Shown: in pieces, positions 18,370 through 26,264 of the stretch
Layout: every line of letters starts with the position of its first letter
Numbering within the stretch: the first letter of the stretch is position 1
Source: Paenibacillus sp. FSL R5-0623
GTDB lineage: Bacteria > Bacillota > Bacilli > Paenibacillales > Paenibacillaceae
Assembly: GCF_037974265.1 (NCBI RefSeq)
Contig: NZ_CP150233.1
Span: forward strand, 620,001-684,000
Direction: 5' to 3'
Length of the DNA stretch: 64,000 bases
Translations under genes and position numbers: made by a program
The notes under the pieces: model-generated
Told to the model about the DNA's origin: nothing
Seen by the model: only the letters and a program-made list of their open reading frames with translations
Database searches by the model: none

Positions 18370-18690
18370 ATGTCGGCACAGGATAAGACAGATCAACAGC
18401 CTGTGAAACACCGTCACCGGACGGAAGGGCCACAGAAACACGTCGTGGTGTTTATCTTCTCCATTATTCTCACGCTGATTGCGTTTGCGGCTGCTTCTGC
18501 CGGAGGGGTCAACACAACCTTTATCATTATTATTTTGCTCGTTATGGCTATTCTTCAAGTATTCGTTCAATTGGGTTATTGGATGCACTTGAAGGACAAA
18601 GGGCACTTGATGCCGATTCTGTTCATGGCCTTTGGCTTTTTTGTAGCCTTTACGTGCATCATTATGGCACTTTATTGGGTCTGGTGGTAA
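18370..18690 (+). CDS. ctaF: Cytochrome c oxidase subunit IV
   Basis: Small three-helix caa3 subunit (106 aa) with a hydrophilic His/Lys-rich N terminus and the QLGYWMHLKDKGHLMPILFM signature of bacterial CtaF/CoxD. Last gene of the tight ctaCDEF cluster; a terminator follows directly. Confidence 0.93.
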   Translation: MSAQDKTDQQPVKHRHRTEGPQKHVVVFIFSIILTLIAFAAASAGGVNTTFIIIILLVMAILQVFVQLGYWMHLKDKGHLMPILFMAFGFFVAFTCIIMALYWVWW

Positions 18691-18694
18691 AAGA

Positions 18695-18735
18695 GATGGC
18701 GGCGGCGCAATGCCGCCGTCTTTTCCCCTTTTTGG
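18695..18735 (+). terminator. Terminator after ctaF
   Basis: GATGGCGGC pairs with GCCGCCGTC (one T-G pair), followed by TTTTCCCCTTTTT. ctaG and ctaM downstream may be reached by read-through. Confidence 0.7.
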
Positions 18736-18798
18736 CGTATGAATCTTCACAAAGTAATGATGGCAACAACCAAATCAGGTCACGGGGAGGTTTCCCGT

Positions 18799-19722
18799 AT
18801 GCTCGGGTTGCAATATTTTAGCTTCAACGACTTATGGAGTCCGCTTATATTGGCTTTATTTCTGATCATTGCTGCGGCTTATCTGGTGCTTGTGGGACCG
18901 TTAAGCGAGCAAATAAAGGATGCAGAACCTGCGACTGCTGCACAGAAAATCATGTTTATTACAGGGCTGTTTGTCCTGTATCTGGCTCAAGCTGGACCCT
19001 TTAATCTGCTTGGTCACGTGATGTTTAGCTTCCACATGGTAAGTATGGCGTTCTCCTATCTGGTAGCTCCGCCGCTGATGATGAAAGGTTTGCCGATCTG
19101 GGTATGGCGCAAAATCGTACGCTGGTTGCCTACACGCCAGCTATCGTTCCTCGCTCATCCGATCGTTGCGGCAGTGCTCTTTAACGGGCTGTTCTCGCTG
19201 TATCACCTGCCGATTGTACATGACTACGTTATGCTGAATTTTACCGTTCACCGGTTGTATTACATTGCACTGTTCATCACTTCCATGCTCATGTGGTGGA
19301 CATTGCTGAATCCGTTACCAGAAGGCAGACAAGCATCGGGGTTATCCAAGATCGGTTTTATTTTCTTGAATATGGTGCTGCTTACGCCTGCGTGCGGATT
19401 GATTATCTTTGCGTCCGAGCCATTGTATCAGACGTACAGCAACCCGGCGGTATGGGCTGAGGCAATGCGGTATTGTGTGTCCGGAGATTCTACGGCATTA
19501 CTTCGCTCATTCGGTGGGCCTGCCTTCTTCAACTTTTTGTCTTCGGCAAAGGAAGATCAGCAGGTTGGTGGCATTGTAATGAAGTTTATTCAGGAGGGAA
19601 TCTTTGCCTCCATGCTGGCTTATGTCTTTTTCCAATGGTATCGGAAAGAGAAGCAGGAAGATGATGATGATTCTTATCCTGCTGGGGGCGTAGAGGGGCC
19701 ACTCAATCCTGCTGCCAAATAA
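18799..19722 (+). CDS. ctaG: Cytochrome c oxidase assembly factor CtaG
   Basis: Integral membrane copper-delivery/assembly factor of the caa3-CtaG family, 307 aa, about seven helices. Family hallmarks: FSFNDLWSP at the N terminus, LGHVMFSFHMVSMAFSYL (conserved His), VLFNGLFSLYHLPIVHD and LMWWTLLNPLPEG. GGGGAGG lies 8 nt upstream of the chosen ATG; a 20-codon in-frame extension to 18739 has no such site. Lies between ctaF and ctaM as in Bacillus. Confidence 0.92.
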   Translation: MLGLQYFSFNDLWSPLILALFLIIAAAYLVLVGPLSEQIKDAEPATAAQKIMFITGLFVLYLAQAGPFNLLGHVMFSFHMVSMAFSYLVAPPLMMKGLPIWVWRKIVRWLPTRQLSFLAHPIVAAVLFNGLFSLYHLPIVHDYVMLNFTVHRLYYIALFITSMLMWWTLLNPLPEGRQASGLSKIGFIFLNMVLLTPACGLIIFASEPLYQTYSNPAVWAEAMRYCVSGDSTALLRSFGGPAFFNFLSSAKEDQQVGGIVMKFIQEGIFASMLAYVFFQWYRKEKQEDDDDSYPAGGVEGPLNPAAK

Positions 19723-19757
19723 TTAAGTCAATGTTCTGACAAGAGGGGGAACACACG

Positions 19758-20222
19758 ATGGATATGTATTTTTGGCTACCAACGATCAGTACTTCTTTCA
19801 TTGTGATTAGTGCAGTACTGGTGGGGATCGGATGGGTACTGATTATTCAGGGGAAACGTGAGGCTCATCAGTCCGCCATGGTAGCAGGTGCGATTGCAGC
19901 TCTGATCTTCTTTGTGATCTATATGTCTCGCACGGTGTTCGTAGGTAATACGGCTTGGGGCGGGGACCCGGATCTGGAGATCTTTTATCGGATATTTCTG
20001 ATCTTTCATATTATCCTGGCTACCGTGGCAGCGATATTCGGCATCTCCACACTGGTGCTGGGGTTCAAAAAGAAGTTCGGAACACATCGCCGCTGGGGTA
20101 AGTTCACGTCCATGATCTGGTTCGGGTCAGCGCTAACAGGTGTTGTCGTGTATGTTCTTCTATATCTCTTATATCCTGGTGGTCATACACGTCCGGTATG
20201 GGAAGTTATCCTCGGCGTATAA
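19758..20222 (+). CDS. ctaM: DUF420 caa3-oxidase maturation protein CtaM
   Basis: 154 aa with four membrane helices. Conserved DUF420 residues include RTVFVGNTAWGG, the HIILAT histidine, and THRRWGKFTSMIWFGSALTG. DUF420 proteins (B. subtilis YozB/CtaM) are needed for caa3 oxidase maturation, which agrees with the position right behind ctaG. AAGAGGGGG precedes the ATG. Confidence 0.88.
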   Translation: MDMYFWLPTISTSFIVISAVLVGIGWVLIIQGKREAHQSAMVAGAIAALIFFVIYMSRTVFVGNTAWGGDPDLEIFYRIFLIFHIILATVAAIFGISTLVLGFKKKFGTHRRWGKFTSMIWFGSALTGVVVYVLLYLLYPGGHTRPVWEVILGV

Positions 20223-20286
20223 AAGTATAGATATAACCTCCGGTTACTTGGGCGGCATCACTACTCTCTTCTGAAAATATGAAAAT

Positions 20287-20312
20287 GGACGAATCTAGCA
20301 GATCATTCGTCC
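20287..20312 (+). terminator. Hairpin after ctaM
   Basis: GGACGAAT pairs perfectly with ATTCGTCC over a 10-nt loop. No T-run follows, so it may be a processing or pausing hairpin rather than a true terminator. Confidence 0.4.
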
Positions 20313-20363
20313 ACGCTTTCCCTCTCATTCGTTCATAGAATGAGTTCGAGAGGGGGAAAAAAA

Positions 20364-20735
20364 ATGAAAAAAATAGTCAACGTCAGTCAAACGTATCCAC
20401 GTCTTACCGTGTATTCAGAAGAGAATTACAGAGGGAGAAGCCGCATCTATCGTGGCAACACGGGTCTTCGTAACCTGGACAATATTTTGGATGGGGTGGA
20501 GAGCCTGCGCTTTTTCTCAACAAGTTCCAATGCAACACTGGTTGTGTTTACACGTCCTAACTTCCAAGGTGGATTCCGGGTCTTCCGAGGCAACACCAAC
20601 TTGAGAGATTTGGATGATCTGATCCGTGGCAATGACGTGGAATCCCTGATCTCTACGAATCAGCGGTTAACGCTGGCTCAGATTCGTGCAATCCGCAGGG
20701 ATCGCAGTCTGCCTAGTGGCTACAACCTCGTTTAA
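20364..20735 (+). CDS. Beta/gamma-crystallin-like protein
   Basis: 123 aa with two clearly homologous halves: LTVYSEENYRGRSRIYRGN...NLDNILDGVESLRFF and LVVFTRPNFQGGFRVFRGN...DLDDLIRGNDVESLIST. The xYxxxNYxGxxxxxRG pattern followed by an S-L turn is the Greek-key motif of beta/gamma crystallins, which in bacteria often bind calcium. No signal peptide, so probably cytosolic. GAGAGGGGG lies upstream of the second ATG (20364), preferred over one 24 nt earlier. A strong terminator follows. Confidence 0.7.
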   Translation: MKKIVNVSQTYPRLTVYSEENYRGRSRIYRGNTGLRNLDNILDGVESLRFFSTSSNATLVVFTRPNFQGGFRVFRGNTNLRDLDDLIRGNDVESLISTNQRLTLAQIRAIRRDRSLPSGYNLV

Positions 20736-20775
20736 TCGTAAGACCTCTTCTGTAAACAGGTGCTAGAGAACGGCA

Positions 20776-20827
20776 AAGGGCTGTACCCGAATTGTGTTTA
20801 CACAATAATGGGTACAGCCCTTCTTTT
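20776..20827. terminator. Strong terminator between convergent genes
   Basis: AAGGGCTGTACCC pairs perfectly with GGGTACAGCCCTT, followed by CTTTT. The inner TTGTG/CACAA extends the stem. Confidence 0.9.
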
Positions 20828-20846
20828 GTGTTTTGCCGAATGAAGT

Positions 20847-21176
20847 CTAATCACCGCCACCTCCACTGTCTCCGCCACCGCTATCTCCACTGCTGTCGTT
20901 GCTGCTACCACTATCGCTGTTGTGATGAGAATGTGTGCCTGATGAAGAATCCGAATCATGATGTTTGAGATCCGATGTGTGTCTGGCATGTCGATCGTAG
21001 GAGTCATCTCCCATAATGACCGGATATCCCGAAGCAGAGTCCGTATAACCGTTGTTACGGCGAATGCGGTGTCTGCCTTTTTTGGCAGAATGACGATGAG
21101 GTTCATCCCGGAGGACCAACCAGATAACGACAATAAGGAAAAGGAGGACAAATCCGATCTCTACCAACCAATCCAT
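20847..21176 (-). CDS. Single-pass membrane protein with His/Ser/Gly-rich tail
   Basis: 109 aa: one N-terminal membrane helix (MDWLVEIGFVLLFLIVVIWL), a basic juxtamembrane stretch (RHSAKKGRHRIRR), then a low-complexity tail of His, Asp, Ser and Gly ending GGGDSGGGGD. Similar short proteins with GGG-D tails occur widely in Bacilli with unknown function; the His/Asp content could bind metal. AAGGAAGG precedes the ATG. Monocistronic. Confidence 0.6.
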   Translation of the reverse strand: MDWLVEIGFVLLFLIVVIWLVLRDEPHRHSAKKGRHRIRRNNGYTDSASGYPVIMGDDSYDRHARHTSDLKHHDSDSSSGTHSHHNSDSGSSNDSSGDSGGGDSGGGGD

Positions 21177-21275
21177 AGCTGTAACCTTCCTTTCTTTGAT
21201 TCGTTACTATAGTTTATTTTAACGTAAATTTGAAAAGTGTCCCATCCCATCTTCCTGATTCAGGAAATTTAGGGG

Positions 21276-21326
21276 TTGACGGGATGAGAATTTGGTCTGT
21301 ATACTGTGTATATTGATATATACAGT
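21276..21326 (+). promoter_or_regulatory. Promoter and palindromic operator of the GntR/ABC operon
   Basis: TTGACG (21276-21281), an 18-bp spacer and TATACT (21300-21305). Overlapping the -10 is a 24-bp near-perfect palindrome (21303-21326): ACTGTGTATAT, a TG centre, ATATATACAGT, with one arm mismatch. This is the expected layout for repression by the operon's own YtrA-type GntR regulator. Confidence 0.75.
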
Positions 21327-21362
21327 AAACACAGTGAACACAGTGAACACAGTGAACACAGT
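21327..21362 (+). repeat. Four tandem 9-bp repeats in the leader of the ABC operon
   Basis: Units AAACACAGT, GAACACAGT, GAACACAGT, GAACACAGT follow the operator palindrome directly. Each contains CACAGT, the complement of the ACTGTG half-site in the palindrome, so they may be extra regulator sites. Confidence 0.8.
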
Positions 21363-21402
21363 AAGGCAAGATGAGTGAGTGAATGACAGGTGAAAGGCAG
21401 GC

Positions 21403-22122
21403 ATGCATATGAACGAATGGAAGCAGGCGTGGTGGTTGACCCGTAGCCAGACGAGTAAGGATAAGCTCCAATGGCTATGGTCTGCATTATTCATGATATA
21501 CACTGGCAGCATGAGCGGTGTGATGTTTTTAGGACAACAACAGACAGATATCATTAATCCAGTAGTGGATTCCTTCTTTTTAATCATGTTGCCATTTCAA
21601 GGGTTCATGTTCTGCAGGCGCTCCTTCCGATACATACAGGAGGATTCTTATACGCAGATGCTGGCCTACTATCGTAGAATTCCCATCCCTGAACAAGTGG
21701 TGATGTGGTCCAGGCTACAGCAGTCTCTGATGGCGTTTACGTACAATGGAATCTTTTTCTACGGATCGTTATACGTGGTTAACTTTCATGCCGAAGGATT
21801 CCGATGGGATCAGTACCTGGCCTTTAGCCTTACCTGTACAGGTTATGGCCTTTTGGTAACAGGATTGTATATTTACGGAGAGTTCCTGAACAGTGGCAAG
21901 AAATACTTGCTTCTCAGTACGCTTTTTATACCCATCGCCATTGGTATATCCATACTGATTCGAATGTCAGGCAGTTACGGATTGCGGATTGTAATGGATG
22001 GAAGTAAATCATGGGGGCTGCTTTCCCCGATCATGTGGATTGCTCTGGTGGCTGGCGTAGCGGGATTATGGCTGTTTAGTCGCTTGACGCTGAAGAAGCT
22101 GGTTCATCGGGATTTGAATTAA
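21403..22122 (+). CDS. Membrane protein of the GntR/ABC operon (putative permease)
   Basis: 239 aa with about six membrane segments and a short cytoplasmic N terminus (MNEWKQAWWLTRSQ). No ATPase or enzyme motif; together with the two ATP-binding proteins encoded downstream it looks like an ABC-2-type membrane component, related in layout to Ytr-type permeases. Two ATGs (21403 and 21409) are equally possible behind AGGTGAAAGG. First gene of the operon, ending 80 bp before the regulator gene. Confidence 0.65.
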   Translation: MHMNEWKQAWWLTRSQTSKDKLQWLWSALFMIYTGSMSGVMFLGQQQTDIINPVVDSFFLIMLPFQGFMFCRRSFRYIQEDSYTQMLAYYRRIPIPEQVVMWSRLQQSLMAFTYNGIFFYGSLYVVNFHAEGFRWDQYLAFSLTCTGYGLLVTGLYIYGEFLNSGKKYLLLSTLFIPIAIGISILIRMSGSYGLRIVMDGSKSWGLLSPIMWIALVAGVAGLWLFSRLTLKKLVHRDLN

Positions 22123-22202
22123 AATGAGAATTGAGCTTATGTACGAATACAGGATGAAACCGGCACGGTCAGGTAACAGACTGGAGTGTACCGGAGGGCG
22201 AG

Positions 22203-22601
22203 GTGCAAGATGTGAAAATACCCATTCAAATTAATGAAAATAGCGCTGAACCTTTATACCACCAAATTGAAAATCAGTTAAGATCGTTAATAATTACGGG
22301 TCAGTTGGGGGAGGGAACACATTTGCCGTCCATTCGTGAGTTCGCCGGAGCACTGAATTGCAGTGTTATTACGGTTAGACGGGTCTATCAGGATCTGGAG
22401 AATGAAGGCTTGCTTCGTACGAAGCAGGGGACAGGTACATTTGTGGCCCAAGTAGAAGCCGGCGATAGAGAAAATTATAGATTAAAGGCCGCACAAGAAG
22501 CGATGCAGGCAGCGGTGCAGTCCGGGAAATCGGTAGGCTGTACGGAAGAAGAGATGGAGAGCCTGTTCCGGGAAGTCCTGAAGGCTATTTACGTGAAGTA
22601 A
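22203..22601 (+). CDS. GntR-family transcriptional regulator, YtrA subfamily
   Basis: 132 aa. Winged helix-turn-helix at ~18-80 (PLYHQIENQLRSLIITGQL, LPSIREFAGALNCSVITVRR, GTGTFV) and only a short C-terminal helical tail, which defines the YtrA subfamily. Such regulators repress their own ABC-transporter operons. The start is GTG at 22203 (GGAGGG 4 nt upstream) or GTG at 22212 (GAGG 8 nt upstream). Its likely target is the palindrome and the CACAGT repeats upstream of 21403. Confidence 0.88.
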   Translation: MQDVKIPIQINENSAEPLYHQIENQLRSLIITGQLGEGTHLPSIREFAGALNCSVITVRRVYQDLENEGLLRTKQGTGTFVAQVEAGDRENYRLKAAQEAMQAAVQSGKSVGCTEEEMESLFREVLKAIYVK

Positions 22602-22616
22602 GGGAGTGATTCATAC

Positions 22617-23513
22617 GTGGAACCCATAGCAATCCAGTTGAATGGCGTATCCAAAATGCGAAAGCGCAGAGTTATTGGCCCAATTGATCTGACCATCCCG
22701 GAAGGGTATATAGTGGCTATTCTCGGTCACAACGGTTCAGGCAAAAGCACTCTTCTTAACATGTTACAGCAAGTGGTGCTGCCAGATGCTGGGCAGATTA
22801 TATGGTTTGGTCAGGAACATGATGGGCCACTTCCCATTGAACTGAGACAACAGATTGGTTTTGTGGCAGATAACGCTGGTTCAGAAGAGAACCGGATAAC
22901 AGCACAAGAAGCAGCTTATTTCCGGGCGTACTGGTACCCGCGTTGGGATATGAAGTTGTTCGACCAACTGATTCGTGATATGGAAGTACCTGTTGATGTG
23001 AAGCTGAACAAGATGTCCAAGGGAGAACGGCGCAAATTTGAGATTGCAGCTGCAATTGCAGCTCGCCCAAGACTATTACTTTTGGATGAGCCTTCATCAG
23101 GACTGGACCCCTTTGCCTGGAAAGTGATGGTTGAGCAGTTCCGTACCTTCATGGCGGGGGGAGACACCACGATTCTGATTGCCACACATATTGCGGACGA
23201 AGTCAAAAGACTTGCGGATTACATCGTATTGATGCACCGTGGTCAGTCACTGGGAATGGCCGAGAAAGATATGGTGCTCGATCAGTGGAAGGAAGTCTGG
23301 TATGAAGGAGACTTAAGGCCAGAGAGCATCCCTGGTGTTGTGGAATCTTCTTTGGAAGAGGGCGGTCTGGTTCGCGTAATTACAACCCGGGTCAGCGAAG
23401 CGCAGGAAAGGCTGGAGCTGTCGAATAACCGAGTATTGAAAATCCGTAACTTGGAATTGGATGAAGTGCTGGCATTCTGGATTGCCGGGTATGCACCCGT
23501 ACAGTGGAAATAA
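22617..23513 (+). CDS. ABC transporter ATP-binding protein (YtrB-like)
   Basis: 298 aa. Walker A GHNGSGKST (~39-47), a degenerate signature MSKGERRKFE (~139) in place of LSGGQ, Walker B LLLLDEPSSGLDP (~159-171), switch His in IATHIAD. The ~80-residue C-terminal extension is regulatory in this family. Starts with GTG behind AAGGGAG, 15 nt after the regulator stop. Probably powers the membrane protein encoded at 21403. Confidence 0.88.
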   Translation: MEPIAIQLNGVSKMRKRRVIGPIDLTIPEGYIVAILGHNGSGKSTLLNMLQQVVLPDAGQIIWFGQEHDGPLPIELRQQIGFVADNAGSEENRITAQEAAYFRAYWYPRWDMKLFDQLIRDMEVPVDVKLNKMSKGERRKFEIAAAIAARPRLLLLDEPSSGLDPFAWKVMVEQFRTFMAGGDTTILIATHIADEVKRLADYIVLMHRGQSLGMAEKDMVLDQWKEVWYEGDLRPESIPGVVESSLEEGGLVRVITTRVSEAQERLELSNNRVLKIRNLELDEVLAFWIAGYAPVQWK

Positions 23514-23530
23514 CCGAAGGGAGACGATAA

Positions 23531-24436
23531 ATGATGAATCGATTGGAATTGAAGCAAGTCGTCAAGCAATATGCAGACAAAACAGCCGTTAATGGAGTCA
23601 CGCTCAATGTAAAAGAGGGGGAGATTTACGGATTGCTCGGAGCCAATGGTGCAGGTAAAACAACAACAATGCGCATGGTGCTCGGACTGATTCACCCGGA
23701 CGGAGGGAATATCCTTTACAACGGCAAGCCCTATAATACGGAGCTGCAACAGATTATGGGTTATCTTCCGGAAGAGCGCGGATTGTACCCGAAGGTGAAA
23801 GTCAGCGAACAGATTAATTACCTGGCACGACTTCGTGGCATGAATGGTAAGGACGCAGATCAGAGCCTCAAGTACTGGCTGAATCGGTTTGAGGTACCTG
23901 AGTATTACGATAAGAAGATCGAGGAGTTATCCAAAGGTAATCAGCAGAAAATGGGCTTTATCGCAGCGGTAGTGCATAGACCGCAGATTCTCATTCTGGA
24001 TGAAGCGTTCAGTGGACTGGATCCTGTAAACGTGGAATTACTCAAGTCCACCGTCAAAGAATTGCGTGACGAAGGTACAGCAATCCTGTTCTCAACACAC
24101 CGTATGGAGCACGTTGAAGAGTTGTGTCGTCAGATTACTATTCTGCATCGTTCCAACACGGTCGTACAAGGAGAGATCAAGGAGATCAAGAGTCGGTATC
24201 CGCGTGAACAGGTATTCCTGGGTACGATTGGTAGTGTGGAAGGACTCGAACAGTTGTCTGGTGTGAAGAAAGTCGAGCGGAATGAGCGCGGTTACCTGAT
24301 ACATATTAGTCAGGTGGAAGCGGCTCAAGAGATTCTGAGAACAGCGATGACTCAAACGACAGTGGAACACTTTGAACTGAAGGAACCAACGCTTAACCAA
24401 ATCTTTATTCGTGAGGTAGGTGAGTCGAATGAATAA
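23531..24436 (+). CDS. ABC transporter ATP-binding protein (NatA/YhaQ-like)
   Basis: 301 aa. Walker A GANGAGKTT (~38-46), a signature stretch LSKGNQQKMGF, Walker B ILILDEAFSGLDP (~154-166), switch His in STHRMEH. The C-terminal domain (EPTLNQIFIREV) matches the YhaQ/NatA group, which pairs with an ABC-2 permease, here the next gene, overlapping by 8 nt. Substrate unknown; sodium export (Nat) or export of membrane-active compounds are family precedents. Confidence 0.9.
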   Translation: MMNRLELKQVVKQYADKTAVNGVTLNVKEGEIYGLLGANGAGKTTTMRMVLGLIHPDGGNILYNGKPYNTELQQIMGYLPEERGLYPKVKVSEQINYLARLRGMNGKDADQSLKYWLNRFEVPEYYDKKIEELSKGNQQKMGFIAAVVHRPQILILDEAFSGLDPVNVELLKSTVKELRDEGTAILFSTHRMEHVEELCRQITILHRSNTVVQGEIKEIKSRYPREQVFLGTIGSVEGLEQLSGVKKVERNERGYLIHISQVEAAQEILRTAMTQTTVEHFELKEPTLNQIFIREVGESNE

Positions 24437-25724
24437 AATGGGAACGATTACGGGTTTTACATTTAAAAACAAAGTTAAAACGAAATCATTCATGGTGACG
24501 ACCATTGTACTTGCACTTTTAATCTCAATCGGACTCAATGTCCCGTATTTCATTACCTTATTTAATGGGGGTTCCATTGGTGGAACTTCAAGCAGTAATC
24601 CTGTAAATATCGGTCTTCTGAGCACAGGGCAGCCTGAAGTTTCGGAGAAACTGGAGAGCTTCTCTGCGGCTCAAGGAGATCAGGCCTATCGATTCATTGC
24701 CAGTGGTGACAAAGATGAGGCGGCTCTCAAAGCCGATGCGGAAGCTGGAGTTACTGATGGCTATCTGAAGTTTGAAGCTGTTGCTGGGCAGGAGTTCCCT
24801 CAGCCGATTCTATATTCAGCGGAAGACGTATCACCTCAGATCATTGCATCCATTGAAGCGGCATTACAGAGTGTGAAGCTGGATGTGGTTGTGAAGGATG
24901 TACTCACAGCGGAGCAGAAGGAACTGATTACAACACCTGTGAAGCTCACGGAGCAAAGTTTGAGTACAGATGAGAGCGGAGCAGGTACTGAGTCTGAAGG
25001 TGCAATGAGCCCGATTAACTATATTGTGGTGTACTTGCTGATCATCCTGCTGTTTACCTCAACGATGATGACAGGTAACATGATTGCCTCCGAGATCACA
25101 GCTGAGAAGAGCTCACGTATTATGGAGATTCTGATTACGAGTGTATCACCGCTCAGTCAGATGTTTGGTAAAATCATCGGGATTTTCATGGTGGGGATGC
25201 TGCAAATCGGGATCTTCGGAGCGGTGGTTGCCGGAAATATCTTGCTGCCGCATAACCGTGCAGTATTAGGTGATTTCAATATGAGTGTAAGTGATGTGAA
25301 TATTGCGGTTATTGTGTACGGACTCATATTCTACATTCTGGGTTACTTCCTGTATGCCGTGTTGTTTGCTGCCATTGGTTCAATGGTAAGCCGTACTGAA
25401 GAACTCGGTCAGGCTGTTCTGCCGATTACGATGTTGTCGCTTGTTTCCTTCTATATTGCGATCTTCAGTATTTCTACGCCGAACATTCTGTTGTTGAAAA
25501 TCGCAAGCTTCATTCCATTCACGTCGCCGACAGCGATTCTGGTACGGATCGGCGCAGGAGTTGCGCCAACTTGGGAGATTCTAACGTCCTTAGCGATTCT
25601 CATTGTATCCATTATCATCTTCGGATGGCTTGCAGCCAAAATCTATCGCACAGGTGTGTTGATGTACGGTAAACGTCCAACCTTTAAGGAATTGTTCAAA
25701 GCCATGAAGGCTTATAAGATCTAG
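24429..25724 (+). CDS. ABC-2 type permease (NatB/YhaP-like)
   Basis: 431 aa: an N-terminal membrane helix, a large extracytoplasmic domain (~45-190), then five or six helices with the family motif SSRIMEILITSVSPLSQMFGKIIGI. The start at 24429 follows AGGTAGGTGAG and overlaps the ATPase gene, indicating coupled translation. Together with the protein from 23531 it forms a NatAB-like exporter. Confidence 0.9.
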   Translation: MNKMGTITGFTFKNKVKTKSFMVTTIVLALLISIGLNVPYFITLFNGGSIGGTSSSNPVNIGLLSTGQPEVSEKLESFSAAQGDQAYRFIASGDKDEAALKADAEAGVTDGYLKFEAVAGQEFPQPILYSAEDVSPQIIASIEAALQSVKLDVVVKDVLTAEQKELITTPVKLTEQSLSTDESGAGTESEGAMSPINYIVVYLLIILLFTSTMMTGNMIASEITAEKSSRIMEILITSVSPLSQMFGKIIGIFMVGMLQIGIFGAVVAGNILLPHNRAVLGDFNMSVSDVNIAVIVYGLIFYILGYFLYAVLFAAIGSMVSRTEELGQAVLPITMLSLVSFYIAIFSISTPNILLLKIASFIPFTSPTAILVRIGAGVAPTWEILTSLAILIVSIIIFGWLAAKIYRTGVLMYGKRPTFKELFKAMKAYKI

Positions 25725-25803
25725 GTTGAGTGTTTGAAGGTAGGTAGTGTGTGATGTGTCGGTGGTGTTATATTAAATCGAGTTCAGGAGAGGGTTGACG
25801 ATC

Positions 25804-26082
25804 ATGCAGCAGTTAAAAGGGTTCTATATACAGTTTTTGAGGGAACCTCTGTGGTTTAAAGCATTGATCCTGACTACACTGCTACTTTCCATTGTATTTA
25901 GTAGTTCAGCCTTTTCAGAGCAGGGCTATTACCAAAGCATCGCTAAATTAGCTATCGCTATTTTCTTCGTCGCATATGGAGTGAAGCTACGGGGTAATCG
26001 GAAGATTGCTATAGCGTTCTTTTTCCTGGCACTGATCAGTATCTATTTATCATGGAATAGCTTGGATTTTACGAATATCTAA
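25804..26082 (+). CDS. Small membrane protein (92 aa)
   Basis: Three predicted membrane segments (MQQLKGFYIQFLREPLWFKA lead, LILTTLLLSIVFSS, LAIAIFFVAYGVKL, IAFFFLALISIYLSW). ATG at 25804 is preceded by AGGAGAGGG at 9 nt. It follows the ABC operon by 79 bp and may be its last gene. Not recognised. In the following 182-bp gap, GTGC-tg-CTCC with GGAG-tg-GCAC forms a hairpin without a T-run. Confidence 0.55.
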   Translation: MQQLKGFYIQFLREPLWFKALILTTLLLSIVFSSSAFSEQGYYQSIAKLAIAIFFVAYGVKLRGNRKIAIAFFFLALISIYLSWNSLDFTNI

Positions 26083-26264
26083 CATCAAACATATATGACG
26101 GTTTCGTATGTATTGTTTCTTATCTAATGAGTGTAATGCAGGGATAAAGTGCTGCTCCGTTTTTGGAGTGGCACCAATTCCCATCTTTAACCGTAGTATC
26201 TAAGTATGTCCATTCTATTAAATGTTGGATTGGCAACTATATTCAATAAAGGAGATTACATAAT

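Noticed and set aside
21327..21362. Tandem 9-bp repeats as a CRISPR array
   Set aside because: Units are contiguous without spacers and too short.
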